In this document: positions 8,088-16,506 of the stretch, piece after piece
How the letters are laid out: every line of letters begins with the position of its first letter
How positions within the stretch are numbered: position 1 is the stretch's first letter
Source: Desulfamplus magnetovallimortis
GTDB taxonomy: Bacteria; Desulfobacterota; Desulfobacteria; Desulfobacterales; Desulfobacteraceae
DNA length: 50,307 nt
Assembly: GCF_900170035.1 (NCBI RefSeq)
Contig: NZ_LT828563.1
Span: 6,016 to 56,322 of the forward strand
Reading direction: 5' to 3'
Notes under the pieces: generated by a model
Database searches by the model: none
Told to the model about the DNA's origin: nothing
The model's input: only the letters and a program-made list of their open reading frames with translations
Program-made: the position numbers and the translations under genes

Positions 8088-8278
8088 TGTTTGGCCTTTT
8101 TAATTTTTAGTTGAACTTCTTTTTCTTGATACGGTTTTGCATCACTGCCAGGGTTTCTCGAGATGGTTATGACAATCCCCTTGGGGTGTATGAAGTTTCG
8201 ATGACTGCCTTTTCCTCCTCGGTTGATAAATCCTGCATTCTCAAGCTCTTTTAGTAGTTGTCTTATTTTTTTAGGCAT
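8084..8278 (-). CDS. hicA: HicA-family mRNA interferase toxin (module 2)
   Basis: A 64-residue HicA toxin: MPKKIRQLLKELENAGF, then GGKGSHRNFIHP with the conserved GSH histidine, then VQLKIKKAKQ. I start it at ATG 8278 because the protein begins with family sequence there; an upstream in-frame extension is non-homologous. Order here is the classical toxin-antitoxin, with TGA/ATG overlap. Two hicAB-type modules within 1.1 kb are in opposite orientations and are not closely similar, so they are separate acquisitions. Confidence 0.85.
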   Translation of the reverse strand: MPKKIRQLLKELENAGFINRGGKGSHRNFIHPKGIVITISRNPGSDAKPYQEKEVQLKIKKAKQ

Positions 8279-8349
8279 GATAATTTTAGTATCAATGTGA
8301 TACCATAAAGTCAATCAAATCCTGCAAAAATTTTTAAAAGGAACATATC

Positions 8350-8919
8350 ATGATCAGAAAAACATTTTTAATCAGTTTTTGTTACACGATTTTTGCTATT
8401 TTTTCCCCTGTTTTAGCTGATACTCTTCCTGCTTTGGAGGATTATCGTATTGGCACTGGTGATATTCTTGATATTTCTGTCTGGAAGGATCCTGCATTGA
8501 CAAAGCAGGTTATTGTGCTGCCGGACGGGAAGATTCATTTTCCCCTGGTTGGTGAGATGGTGGCTGAAGGTCGCTCTGTTGCTGAATTGACATCAGAGCT
8601 TGAAAAAAAGATTGTGCAGTATGTTCCTGATCCAGTATTGTCGGTAAGTGTTACCCAGATTGGCAGCATGATTTTATATGTCATAGGTAAGGTCAACAAG
8701 CCTGGCCATTTTCTGCTAAACAGCAGAATAAATGTGCTTCAAGCTCTCTCCATGGCAGGTGGGCTTAACCCCTTTGCAAAAGAGAAAGAGATTCGCATAT
8801 ATAGAAAGGATGGCGACAAGACCCTTCAGTTTATGTTTAACTACAGGGATGTTTCAGAAGGTGAAAACCTTGATCAAAATATACTCCTGCATCGCGGGGA
8901 TGTGATTGTGGTGCCATAA
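8350..8919 (+). CDS. polysaccharide export protein (Wza/EpsD-like, XrtA-associated type)
   Basis: A 189-residue periplasmic/outer-membrane export protein. A signal peptide (about residues 1-23, ending FSPVLAD) is followed by the polysaccharide-export domain (DYRIGTGDILDISVWKDPAL then VLPDGKIHFPLVGEM) and a single SLBB-like domain (VIGKVNKPGHFLLNSRINVL). It is short compared with E. coli Wza (about 380 residues) but normal for the exosortase-associated type. No lipobox cysteine is seen. AAGGA at 8336-8340 region precedes the ATG. With the beta-barrel and chain-length proteins downstream it should form the export route for the polymer. Confidence 0.88.
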   Translation: MIRKTFLISFCYTIFAIFSPVLADTLPALEDYRIGTGDILDISVWKDPALTKQVIVLPDGKIHFPLVGEMVAEGRSVAELTSELEKKIVQYVPDPVLSVSVTQIGSMILYVIGKVNKPGHFLLNSRINVLQALSMAGGLNPFAKEKEIRIYRKDGDKTLQFMFNYRDVSEGENLDQNILLHRGDVIVVP

Positions 8920-8935
8920 TAACCGGAACGATTAG

Positions 8936-9365
8936 ATGAAAATAAAACTCTATAACGACATAGTCTTCAAATGGGTATCGATCATCTGATAAACCAGCCA
9001 ATGAACTTGAAGAGTAGAGCTATTACCTCGCCAACGACCAGGATAATAGAGCACCTCTGGATAGCAGAGTCAGCCATAACCATGCCATCAGGGAGGTACA
9101 CGAAATGCTTCAGACATTCACAAAAGATGAGCATCTCCGGGAGCAGTATCGCGTTCAGGAAGAGTTTATACGTGTTCAGCGTACCGAACGGTCATTGCTT
9201 AGAAAAGCCAGAGAGGAAAAAGAGGCTGCTTTAATAGAAAAGGAAAAAGAGCGCAAGGAAAAAGAACTTATGAAGCAAAAATCAATTGATTTCATGCTGC
9301 AAAAAGGTTGTACACCAGAACAGATTTCCGAGATATTGGGGATTCCGTTAAACCAGGTGCAATAA
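8936..9365 (+). pseudogene. Rpn-family nuclease gene, copy 1, internally deleted
   Basis: The first 14 codons (MKIKLYNDIVFKWV) are identical to those of the copy at 9623. A deletion of about 470 bp then joins base 8975 to the downstream region, and the frame stops at a TGA right after the junction. The 3' part (DEHLREQYRVQEEF to PEQISEILGIPLNQVQ) remains open in another frame. Rpn/PDDEXK-family transposase-like proteins are DNA nucleases that promote recombination. This copy carries one 42-bp unit encoding EKEAALIEKEKERK; the other copy has two. Confidence 0.85.
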
Positions 9366-9407
9366 CCTTTTCAGCCTCATTTTTTAGTGCAGGGAACTTT
9401 TACTTAT

Positions 9408-9579
9408 TCAAATCCGACACCAATGCTCTTTTGAGTCTTGTCACTACTGTCAGAATCAGGATGCCCAGGATGATAATGATTTACAGGATAAAAATCCTGA
9501 GCATCCTGCAAATCCTGGTTATCCTGATTCAGACAAATGCAATAAATGCAGATAAAGCAAACAAGATGTGGATTTTGAG
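9408..9579 (+). repeat. dispersed palindromic element, copy 3
   Basis: Full-length copy: left arm TTCAAATCCGACACC, core GTCAGAATCAGGA (one mismatch) at 9449 to TCCTGATTCAGAC ending 9534, right arm TGTGGATTTTGAG ending 9579. It lies directly 3' of Rpn copy 1 and has been duplicated together with it. Confidence 0.88.
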
Positions 9580-9622
9580 TAATTATGCAAAGTAGAATTT
9601 TTTGTTTTTCTGGAATGATTAG

Positions 9623-10563
9623 ATGAAAATAAAACTCTATAACGACATAGTCTTCAAATGGGTATTTGGCAGGGAGAAAGAGACCGGCCCTCTGTTGTCG
9701 CTTCTGAATGCAGCAACAAACTCCCCCAAGCGTTTTTCAGATGTCCAGATTTTGAACCCATTTGATGCAACCAGACCGTATAAAAATGAAAAACAGGGCA
9801 TCCTTGATATTCGTGGCAGGGAGAGCAACACCAAGGAGTGGTTTGATCTTGAAGTTCAAGTGATAGTAAGTGACATATTCCCCCAGCGCTCCAAATACTA
9901 TCTTGCCGGTATGTACCGTGATCAACTGGAAAAGAGTTCTGATGCCAATTATGATCAACTGAAGCCCTGCTACGGCATTCATTTTCTTGTTGAAACGCTG
10001 TTTGACTCAAAAGAGGACGCGCCGTTCTGGTATAATCACTTTTCAATGCTCAACACCCGCTCATATAAGCCTCTGGCAGATCACTGGCATCTGTATTATA
10101 TTGAGCTTAAGAAATTTATGACCTGCTTCAGAATCGAGCATCTGATAAACCAGCCAATGAACTTGAAGAGTGGAGCTATTACCTCGCCAACGACCAGGAT
10201 AATAGAGCACCTCTGGATAGCAGAGTCAGCCATAACCATGCCATCAGGGAGGTACACGAAATGCTTCAGACATTCACAAAAGATGAGCATCTACGGGAGC
10301 AGTATCGCGTTCAGGAAGAGTTTATACGTGTTCAGCGTACCGAACGGTCATTGCTTAGAAAAGCCAGAGAGGAAAAAGAGGCTGCTTTAATAGAAAAGGA
10401 AAAAGAGCGCAAAGAAAAAGAGGCTGCTTTAATAGAAAAGGAAAAAGAGCGCAAAGAAAAAGAACTTATGAAGCAAAAATCAATTGATTTCATGCTGCAA
10501 AAAGGTTGTACACCAGAACAGATTTCCGAGATATTGGGGATTCCGTTAAACCAGGTGAAATAA
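9623..10563 (+). pseudogene. Rpn-family recombination-promoting nuclease, copy 2, frameshifted
   Basis: Residues 1 to about 165 (MKIKLYNDIVFKWVFGRE to LYYIELKKF) match the N-terminal PD-(D/E)XK nuclease domain of Rpn/transposase-like proteins, with ILDIRGRESNTKEWFDLEVQ containing the D...ExQ active-site pattern. At about 10117-10120 the frame shifts; the correct continuation (DLLQNRASDKPANELEEWS) is in the frame ending at 10563. That tail includes a charged coil, a duplicated 42-bp unit, and the C-terminal EQISEILGIPLNQV helix. The ORF ending at 10390 beyond the shift is nonsense. The gene is probably inactive unless the shift is a sequencing error. Confidence 0.82.
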
Positions 10564-10605
10564 CCTTTTCAGCCTCATTTTTTAGTGCAGGGAACTTTTA
10601 CTTAT

Positions 10606-10755
10606 TCAAATCCGACACCAATGCTCTTTTGAGCCTTCTCACTACTGTCAGAATCAGGATGCCCAGGATGATAATGATTTACAGGATAAAAATCCTGAGC
10701 ATCCTGCAAATCCTGGTTATCCTGATTCAGACAAATGCAATAGATGCCGATAAAG
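10606..10755 (+). repeat. dispersed palindromic element, copy 4 (right arm decayed)
   Basis: Nearly identical to copy 3 from the left arm through the core (10647-10732), because both belong to the same duplicated block. Its right outer arm breaks down after GATAAAG at about 10755, which probably marks the edge of the duplication. The remaining gap to 10840 has nothing assignable. Confidence 0.85.
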
Positions 10756-10839
10756 TACAGTAATATCAATTGAACAAGCCATTGTTACCTTAAGGGTTGT
10801 GATTTCCAGTGAATGGCTAATATGCCCGTAAGAGGACTA

Positions 10840-10915
10840 TTTTACCGTGAAAATGATTATCATTTTTATAGTTGGGGGTGATTGATACACAATCATGCCC
10901 GTTTATGAAAGCAAA
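10840..10915 (+). repeat. TTTTACCGTGG dispersed repeat, copy A
   Basis: Begins TTTTACCGTGAAAATGAT, has GGGGGTG in the middle and ends ATGCCCGTTTA. Related copies lie at 15055-15122 (reverse), 18805-18872 and within the rhomboid gene at about 49218-49284 (reverse). In this copy the end overlaps the likely start codon (10905) of the beta-barrel gene. Confidence 0.65.
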
Positions 10916-12263
10916 TGCTTTAAAAGATAAGTTTTTTATTTTTTGCATGGTTTTGAAATATCTGGTTATATTGCTGCCTCTGCTTGTAATGACCGGAGGT
11001 TATCATTATGCCCAGGCTGAAACCCTTTTTCTTGAGCCTCGCATTACTCTGGAGCAGGAATATACAGACAACATTCTTTTTACCAGAAATTCAGAGGAAA
11101 AGGATTTTATCACAACCATCTCTCCAGCTTTTTTAATCAAACAGAAAAGTCCCAGATTGAATGGTAACCTAATGGCTGAGATTAATTCCATATTTTATCA
11201 GGACTTTGATGAGCTTGACTCTGTTGATAAAAGAGGATCAGGAGACCTGAACTATCGTTTTTCCGAGAGATTTACCCTTGGAGCATCGGCAGGTTATCTT
11301 GAGGATTCCCGTACAGACAGGGAGGTCGGAGAGACAGGATTGATTCTCACCGGAGATAGGAAGCAGATAAGAGGAGGCCTTTCCGGGCAATATCACATTA
11401 CGGAAATAACAGCACTTTCCTTTTCCGCAGGATATACCACCGAAGATATTGAGGCTCCGGATAACGAAGGTAATGACAGCATATCTGCCCAGTTGACCCT
11501 TTCCCGCAATATCTCAAAGTGGTTTGCAAATACCACAGCTATTTTTAATATCGGATACACAACTTATACATCGGATTATGAAGATGTGCGCCAGGTGGGT
11601 TATGACGAACTTCCAGATGATGTGCTTATAATTGTCATTGATGAGCAGGAAGGCGATCCCCAGGCCTCTCTTCTTCAGTCCTATTATGCTGATTCAACCT
11701 CTGATGTCTGGAGCCTTACTGCCGGTTTTTCAAGGGATCTCACTGAGCGCTTCTCTTTTTTCATGAAAGCTGGTACAAGCTGCATACTTTCTGACGAGTC
11801 ATCCCGTTTTTCTGTCACAGCGGATCAGGATACCGTGATTTATGATGCCCAAAATGATTATGATGCAGGAACCACATGGGGATGGCTGCTTTTTTCCGGT
11901 ATGAGTTATTTGGGGGAGTACGACAGGATCTCACTTGATATCTCCCGGGATGTAAGGGCTGCAAGCGGCATGAACGGCACAACTGAACGAAGTGCCATTT
12001 CTGTGGGATACACCAGGAGGATAACGGACAAATTGAGCACAGACTTTTCAGGAAGCACCTATCTCAACCAGAGAGAGAGGGAGACCACTTCCGATATAGA
12101 TGAGCTGACATATAATGCTGCTGCCGGTGCAACCTGGCTTTTTTTGCCCACCTGGAGGGCATCGCTGAACTGGAAATATACACGTCTTGAAGACAGGGAA
12201 ACTGATCTAAGCAGGGAGAGGAATGTTATCTGGGCAAGGGTTGTTAAGACCTTTGAATTGTAA
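10905..12263 (+). CDS. outer-membrane beta-barrel protein of the PEP-CTERM/EPS locus
   Basis: About 452 residues. A signal peptide with a long hydrophobic core ends around HYAQA-ETLF. The mature part is rich in alternating aromatic/polar beta-strands (LEQEYTDNILFTRNSEEKDF; TLGASAGYLEDSRTD; WRASLNWKYTRL) and ends with a terminal Leu after Phe-Glu, all typical of outer-membrane barrels. This matches the TIGR03016-like barrels found next to exosortase A EPS genes, which are thought to be secretion pores. ATG 10905 is my choice; a TTG at 10872 and ATG 10947 are in frame and no start has a convincing ribosome-binding site. Its beginning lies within repeat copy A. Confidence 0.8.
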   Translation: MKANALKDKFFIFCMVLKYLVILLPLLVMTGGYHYAQAETLFLEPRITLEQEYTDNILFTRNSEEKDFITTISPAFLIKQKSPRLNGNLMAEINSIFYQDFDELDSVDKRGSGDLNYRFSERFTLGASAGYLEDSRTDREVGETGLILTGDRKQIRGGLSGQYHITEITALSFSAGYTTEDIEAPDNEGNDSISAQLTLSRNISKWFANTTAIFNIGYTTYTSDYEDVRQVGYDELPDDVLIIVIDEQEGDPQASLLQSYYADSTSDVWSLTAGFSRDLTERFSFFMKAGTSCILSDESSRFSVTADQDTVIYDAQNDYDAGTTWGWLLFSGMSYLGEYDRISLDISRDVRAASGMNGTTERSAISVGYTRRITDKLSTDFSGSTYLNQRERETTSDIDELTYNAAAGATWLFLPTWRASLNWKYTRLEDRETDLSRERNVIWARVVKTFEL

Positions 12264-12327
12264 TCCTCAAGTTAACAGCATTTACCACAGCAAGTTGGAA
12301 AATTTAATCAAGGATTAGGAGTAATTA

Positions 12328-12360
12328 ATGAACAACTGCAGTACGTATCGGAGAAATTGA
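12328..12360 (+). CDS. possible 10-codon leader ORF
   Basis: ATG 12328 is preceded by TTAGGAG with ideal spacing, encodes MNNCSTYRRN and stops with TGA at 12358-12360, exactly abutting the ATG of the chain-length gene. The main gene has only a modest site of its own (CGGAGAAATTG), so the short ORF may couple translation. It could equally be a relic of an older start region. Confidence 0.35.
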   Translation: MNNCSTYRRN

Positions 12361-13917
12361 ATGGAAGAAAATGTATTGGGGCCCCAGGATATCATTGCAA
12401 TGATCAACCGCAGGAAGTGGTTTATGATACTTCCTGCCCTGTTAACGATTACCCTTTCGGTCTGTATTGCCATTGTGTTGCCGCCGGTTTACAAGTCCGA
12501 ATCCACCATATTAATAAAGGAGCAGGAAATTCCCGGGGAGTATGTAAAAGCGAGTATGACATCCTTTGCAGAGCAGAGAATCCAGAGCATCAATCAAAGG
12601 GTTATGACATCTGCAAGGTTGCAGGAGTTGATTGATCGCTTTAACCTCTATCCAGAGCTTAAGGAGAAAAAGACAGCAGACGAGATCATTGCCATCATGA
12701 CCAGCGATATAAAGCTTACACCGGTCAATGTGGAGATGGCAGATCCCAGAACAGGACGGGAAAAGGTTGCAACCATTGCCTTTACCATCTCATATGAGGG
12801 TAAAAATCCAGCCAAGACCCAGCAGGTGGTCAATACTATAACCTCATATTACCTCAGTGAAGATATTCAGGTGCGGGAGCAGCAGGCCGAGGAGACCGTA
12901 AGTTTTTTGAATGGGGAACTTGAGCGGGTGAAAAAATCCATGGCAGAACACGAGGCCATGCTGTCAAAATTTAAGGAAGAGAACATAGATTCCCTGCCCG
13001 AGTTTTTTCAGTTGAGCATGCAGTTTTTAAGCCGTACTGAAAATGATATTGAACGTCAGCAGGAGCGTCTCAACAGCCTGAAGGAGAGAAAGGAGTCCCT
13101 TGAGACACAACTTGTGAGCGTTTCGCCCAATCTGGACATGGGAGAAGAGGTGCGCCTCAAGGAGCTGGAGATGCAGCTTGCCAACCTGAAAAGCAAGTTT
13201 ACGGATCAATATCCGGATGTGGTCAAGCTTAAAAGCGAGATCGAGAAGATACAGAAGGTGGTGGATGCAAAGAGGGCCGAGAATAAGGGTAAACCTGATA
13301 ATCCTGTCTATATAAATATCTCTTCCCAGCTTGCCGGAACTCTTTCTGATATGGCATCTGTAAGGGAGCAGATTGCACTTTTGAAAAAGCAGGCCCAGGA
13401 GTACAGGGCAAAGGTATCTGCAACCCCAAAGGTTGAGGAGACCTACAACAGCCTTCTTGCAGATATAAACAACCTCAAGTTTAAATACAACGAGCTTCAG
13501 CAGAAATCAATGGAGGCAAGCCTATCTTTGTCCCTTCAGACTGAACAAAAAGGGGAGCGCTTTACCCTTATAGAGCCTGCCCGTCTGCCTGAAAAGCCAT
13601 TTAAGCCCAATCGGCTTGCCATTGTTCTTATAGGTGTGGTTCTCGGCATAGGTTCCGGTGTTGGTCTTGCAGCTCTTGTTGAATTTTCCGACAGTTCATT
13701 CAGAAGCGCCATGACTCTGGAACGGGTAACTGGATTTCCCGTGCTTGTGGAAATTCCCAGGATTGTCACATTTCAGGATAAAGTAAGAAGAAGCTTCAAA
13801 CTTAGCGTGGCGGTTGTAACGGTTATACTGTTTGTGGCAGGTGGACTTGCTGCATTTCACATTTATGTGATGGATCTCAATGTTCTTTATGTTAAAATAA
13901 TGAATCGTTTCTCATGA
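12361..13917 (+). CDS. Wzz/EpsF-type polysaccharide chain-length determinant
   Basis: A 518-residue inner-membrane polysaccharide co-polymerase. Transmembrane segment 1 is at about 22-42 (MILPALLTITLSVCIAIVL), the Wzz domain with PPVYKSESTILI follows, then a long periplasmic coiled coil (about 165-400, for instance ENDIERQQERLNSLKERKE), then LPEKPFKPNRLAIVL, the proline-rich motif before the next membrane segment, and a further hydrophobic C-terminal helix. No kinase domain is fused; the kinase is encoded by the next gene. It should control polymer length and couple to the tyrosine kinase. The architecture matches the exosortase-associated EpsF/TIGR03007 type. Confidence 0.9.
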   Translation: MEENVLGPQDIIAMINRRKWFMILPALLTITLSVCIAIVLPPVYKSESTILIKEQEIPGEYVKASMTSFAEQRIQSINQRVMTSARLQELIDRFNLYPELKEKKTADEIIAIMTSDIKLTPVNVEMADPRTGREKVATIAFTISYEGKNPAKTQQVVNTITSYYLSEDIQVREQQAEETVSFLNGELERVKKSMAEHEAMLSKFKEENIDSLPEFFQLSMQFLSRTENDIERQQERLNSLKERKESLETQLVSVSPNLDMGEEVRLKELEMQLANLKSKFTDQYPDVVKLKSEIEKIQKVVDAKRAENKGKPDNPVYINISSQLAGTLSDMASVREQIALLKKQAQEYRAKVSATPKVEETYNSLLADINNLKFKYNELQQKSMEASLSLSLQTEQKGERFTLIEPARLPEKPFKPNRLAIVLIGVVLGIGSGVGLAALVEFSDSSFRSAMTLERVTGFPVLVEIPRIVTFQDKVRRSFKLSVAVVTVILFVAGGLAAFHIYVMDLNVLYVKIMNRFS

Positions 13918-13932
13918 TAAGGGATTTCTAAG

Positions 13933-15015
13933 ATGAAGCTCAGAAAAGCATTGGATAAAGCAAGGGATGCAAGGGAGAAACTGGATGTTGAACCCGCCAT
14001 GTCACCTGAAGAGAGAATAGATGTTGTGGAAGTCATGGAACATGCTGATGAAGGTGGGGGTGCTGTGAATAATTCACAGCCTGAAAATATTGATTTTGCT
14101 ATAAAACATGATGCCCAGGATGAAGTGGGAAGAGCTGGGAATAACTCCCAATCAACCCAGCAAAAAACTGAAAACAAGACGCAACTAATTCAGCAAAAAA
14201 CTGAAAACAAGACGCAACCAATTCAGCAAAAAACTGAAAACAAGACGCAACTAATTCAGCAAAAAACTCAAAACAAGACGCAACCAATTCAACAAAACAA
14301 CCCACAACCAGGGGGGCAAAAACATGAAACATGGAAAAAACCTGTTTATTCAAGTTCCCAGACCTTCAGGATAAATCCTTCTGTTGTGGCTGCAAACAGA
14401 GGAGTATGTATAAGTCCGGCTGCTGACGAGATCCAGCGCTACAAGATATTAAGAACCCGCATCCAGCAGCGCAGTGAAGGCAGTACCCTCAATACTATAA
14501 TGATTACAAGTGCCAGAAAGAAAGAGGGCAAGACAGTAAATGCAATAAATATGGCCTTTACCTTTGCACGGGCCATGAACCAGACAGTTCTTCTTGTTGA
14601 TTGTGACTTTACAGGCCAGGATGTTCACAAGTATCTTGGTATTGACAGTCAATTCAGCCTGATTGATTACTTCATGGAAGAGGTGCCTCTAAATGAACTG
14701 ATCATCTGGCCAGGTATTGACAAACTTACCATAATCTCCGGTAACCGCACTGTACTGGATGGTTCGGAGATTCTCTCATCCCATGCAATGGCAGAGCTTG
14801 TGAGGGAGATGAAAACCCGTTACGATGACCGTTATGTGCTCTTTGATGCTCCTCCGGTTCTGGATCATGCCGAGGCTATATCAATGGCTCCCATGATGGA
14901 TGGCATTATCATGGTGGTGGAAGCAGGTGTCACCCCGGAGCAGGATGTTAAAAAGGCGGTTTCCATGTTGCCAAAGGAAAAATTTCTTGGTTTTGTGCTT
15001 AACAAGCAGGAGTGA
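13933..15015 (+). CDS. BY-type tyrosine autokinase of the EPS locus
   Basis: A 360-residue cytoplasmic ATPase/kinase, partner of the chain-length protein 15 bp upstream. The kinase domain starts near residue 150 with RILRTRIQQ-like YKILRTRIQQRS; Walker A is ITSARKKEGKT, Walker A' is VLLVDCDF, and Walker B is YVLFDAPPVL. It ends VLNKQE without the usual tyrosine cluster, as in PEP-CTERM-type kinases. Between the N-terminal helix and the kinase domain lies a low-complexity linker with four 11-residue repeats (QQKTENKTQLI), encoded by 33-bp DNA repeats at 14158-14289. The linker is probably disordered. Confidence 0.88.
   Translation: MKLRKALDKARDAREKLDVEPAMSPEERIDVVEVMEHADEGGGAVNNSQPENIDFAIKHDAQDEVGRAGNNSQSTQQKTENKTQLIQQKTENKTQPIQQKTENKTQLIQQKTQNKTQPIQQNNPQPGGQKHETWKKPVYSSSQTFRINPSVVAANRGVCISPAADEIQRYKILRTRIQQRSEGSTLNTIMITSARKKEGKTVNAINMAFTFARAMNQTVLLVDCDFTGQDVHKYLGIDSQFSLIDYFMEEVPLNELIIWPGIDKLTIISGNRTVLDGSEILSSHAMAELVREMKTRYDDRYVLFDAPPVLDHAEAISMAPMMDGIIMVVEAGVTPEQDVKKAVSMLPKEKFLGFVLNKQE
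14158..14289 (+). repeat. in-frame minisatellite, 4 x 33 bp, in the tyrosine kinase gene
   Basis: Four units of CAGCAAAAAACTGAAAACAA plus 13 more bases, nearly identical, differing mainly at CTA/CCA and GAA/CAA codons. Unit length is a multiple of three, so copy number can change without breaking the gene. Confidence 0.9.
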
Positions 15016-15054
15016 CGAAAATATCTCCAAAAGGTAAATACAATGTTGCCAAAG

Positions 15055-15122
15055 TAAACGGACATTGCGGACCTTTCGCCACCCCCGACCATGAAAATAA
15101 TGTATCTATTTCCACGGTAAAA
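15055..15122 (-). repeat. TTTTACCGTGG dispersed repeat, copy B
   Basis: On the minus strand it reads TTTACCGTGGAAATAGATAC, then TCGGGGGTGGC, and ends TGTCCGTTTA. It fills most of the gap between the kinase and ATPase genes. The similar strings CAAAAGGTAAATACAAT (about 15028-15044) and CAAAAGGTAAATGTAAT (about 15174-15190) lie on either side, suggesting a duplication or insertion scar. Confidence 0.7.
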
Positions 15123-15190
15123 GCTGCTTTGTTTTGTGCTTTGATTTAAAAGCATGAGTGAGGAAGTGTTCTGCAAAAGGTAAATGTAAT

Positions 15191-16315
15191 ATGTACACTC
15201 AATTTTACGGTCTTACTGAAAAACCATTTGGCCTTGTGCCCAACCCTGCATATCTCTACTTGAGTTCCCGTCATCAGAATGCCCTCACATACCTTGAGTA
15301 TGGCCTGGCTGAAAAAGTGGGCTTTATAATGCTCACAGGTGATATTGGAATGGGCAAGACTACCCTTGTACGCCATATTCTGAATAAAGTTGAGTCAGAA
15401 ATGGAAGTGGCTGTTATTTTTAATACAATGGTTCTTTCCAATGACCTCCTTCATCTTATTCTATCTGAATTTGAAATACCTTTTGATTCAGGATTGACAA
15501 AAGGCGCTGCCCTTGAGCTTCTTTATAAGTACCTTATTGATTGCTATAGCTCAGGTAAAAAAGTGCTTTTAATAATTGATGAGGCCCAGAATCTTTCACA
15601 TGAAGTTCTTGAAGAGATCCGCATGATATCCAATCTTCAGACAGATGATGAGATGCTTATCCAGATTATGCTTGTGGGGCAGCCTGAACTCAAGGAGAAG
15701 ATAGCCTCTCCTGCACTTCGTCAATTTGCACAGAGAATTGCAGTAAGTTATCACCTCTCCCCCATGGAGGAGGATGAGACACTCAATTATATTGCACACA
15801 GGATTAAGGTGGCCGGAGGAGATCCTGATCTTTTTGAAAAAGATGCCCTTACAATGATTATAAATGCTTCCGGCGGTATCCCCAGGGTTGTCAATCTTCT
15901 CTGTGATGCATGCCTGGTATATGGTTTTGCCGATTCCCTTGAACATATATCTGCTAATGTTATTGAACAGGTAATTTCAGACAAGGGTGGGATCGGGATT
16001 TTTTTGCCTGGAGTAAATGATGGTGATAATGGTGCAGAGTTTGCAGATAATTCTGCTGCAACAAAAAAAGATAATGTTAAATGCTCCGGAGTTTCGGTAA
16101 GGGAATACAGTGAACTTTACAGCAGGGTTGCACTTCTTGAGAAACATGTTGAACAACTTCAGACAACCATGGAAAAGCACATATTAGAGCTTGAATCAAG
16201 GGCAGATTTCAGCCGCGATCAATTAATAAATACTCTTAAGCGTATGGTTATCATTGAAAAGCAACAAAACCTGAAAATTGCATTTGACTATATCAGCAGA
16301 AAAAAAGATAAGTGA
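15191..16315 (+). CDS. ExeA-like AAA ATPase, XrtA-associated
   Basis: About 374 residues. MYTQFYGLTEKPFGLVPNP is the hallmark N-terminus of ExeA/GspA-like ATPases; Walker A is GDIGMGKTT, Walker B is VLLIIDEAQ, and the arginine-finger region is ALRQFAQRIAVSYHL. It ends with a coiled coil after residue 310. ATG 15191 is chosen because homology begins there. Exosortase A loci regularly include this ATPase, thought to assist export-complex assembly; the exact role is not known. It follows repeat copy B. Confidence 0.88.
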   Translation: MYTQFYGLTEKPFGLVPNPAYLYLSSRHQNALTYLEYGLAEKVGFIMLTGDIGMGKTTLVRHILNKVESEMEVAVIFNTMVLSNDLLHLILSEFEIPFDSGLTKGAALELLYKYLIDCYSSGKKVLLIIDEAQNLSHEVLEEIRMISNLQTDDEMLIQIMLVGQPELKEKIASPALRQFAQRIAVSYHLSPMEEDETLNYIAHRIKVAGGDPDLFEKDALTMIINASGGIPRVVNLLCDACLVYGFADSLEHISANVIEQVISDKGGIGIFLPGVNDGDNGAEFADNSAATKKDNVKCSGVSVREYSELYSRVALLEKHVEQLQTTMEKHILELESRADFSRDQLINTLKRMVIIEKQQNLKIAFDYISRKKDK

Positions 16316-16366
16316 CAAAAAGAAATGAAAACTTTGGCTTGCTCAATGTTTTTTCTATCTATTTTT

Positions 16367-16450
16367 GGCAAGCTTCATTTCCCAGTTTACACTTTCCAGA
16401 TAGAAAACTCTGAGTTGCGGGAATCTCTCACAAAAAGTGTAAAGTAATTT
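16367..16450 (+). repeat. TTTACACTTT palindromic repeat, copy 1
   Basis: TTTACACTTT (16386-16395) and AAAGTGTAAA (16434-16443) form a 10-bp inverted repeat, with GCGGGAAT and TCTCACAAAAA inside. A second copy lies in reverse at 27007-27088 with the same order of motifs. It precedes the LuxR-type gene, so it could also act in its leader or as an operator. Confidence 0.75.
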
Positions 16451-16506
16451 TGGGGTCAAATGAAGGATGCCCTGTTTTTCAGGTTGCCACTTTAACACAA
16501 AAGGAG

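Noticed and set aside
9971-10390. C-terminal end of the ORF at 9623 as real protein
   Set aside because: After about 10117 the frame gives Arg/Ser/Ile nonsense, while another frame continues Rpn-family sequence to 10563.
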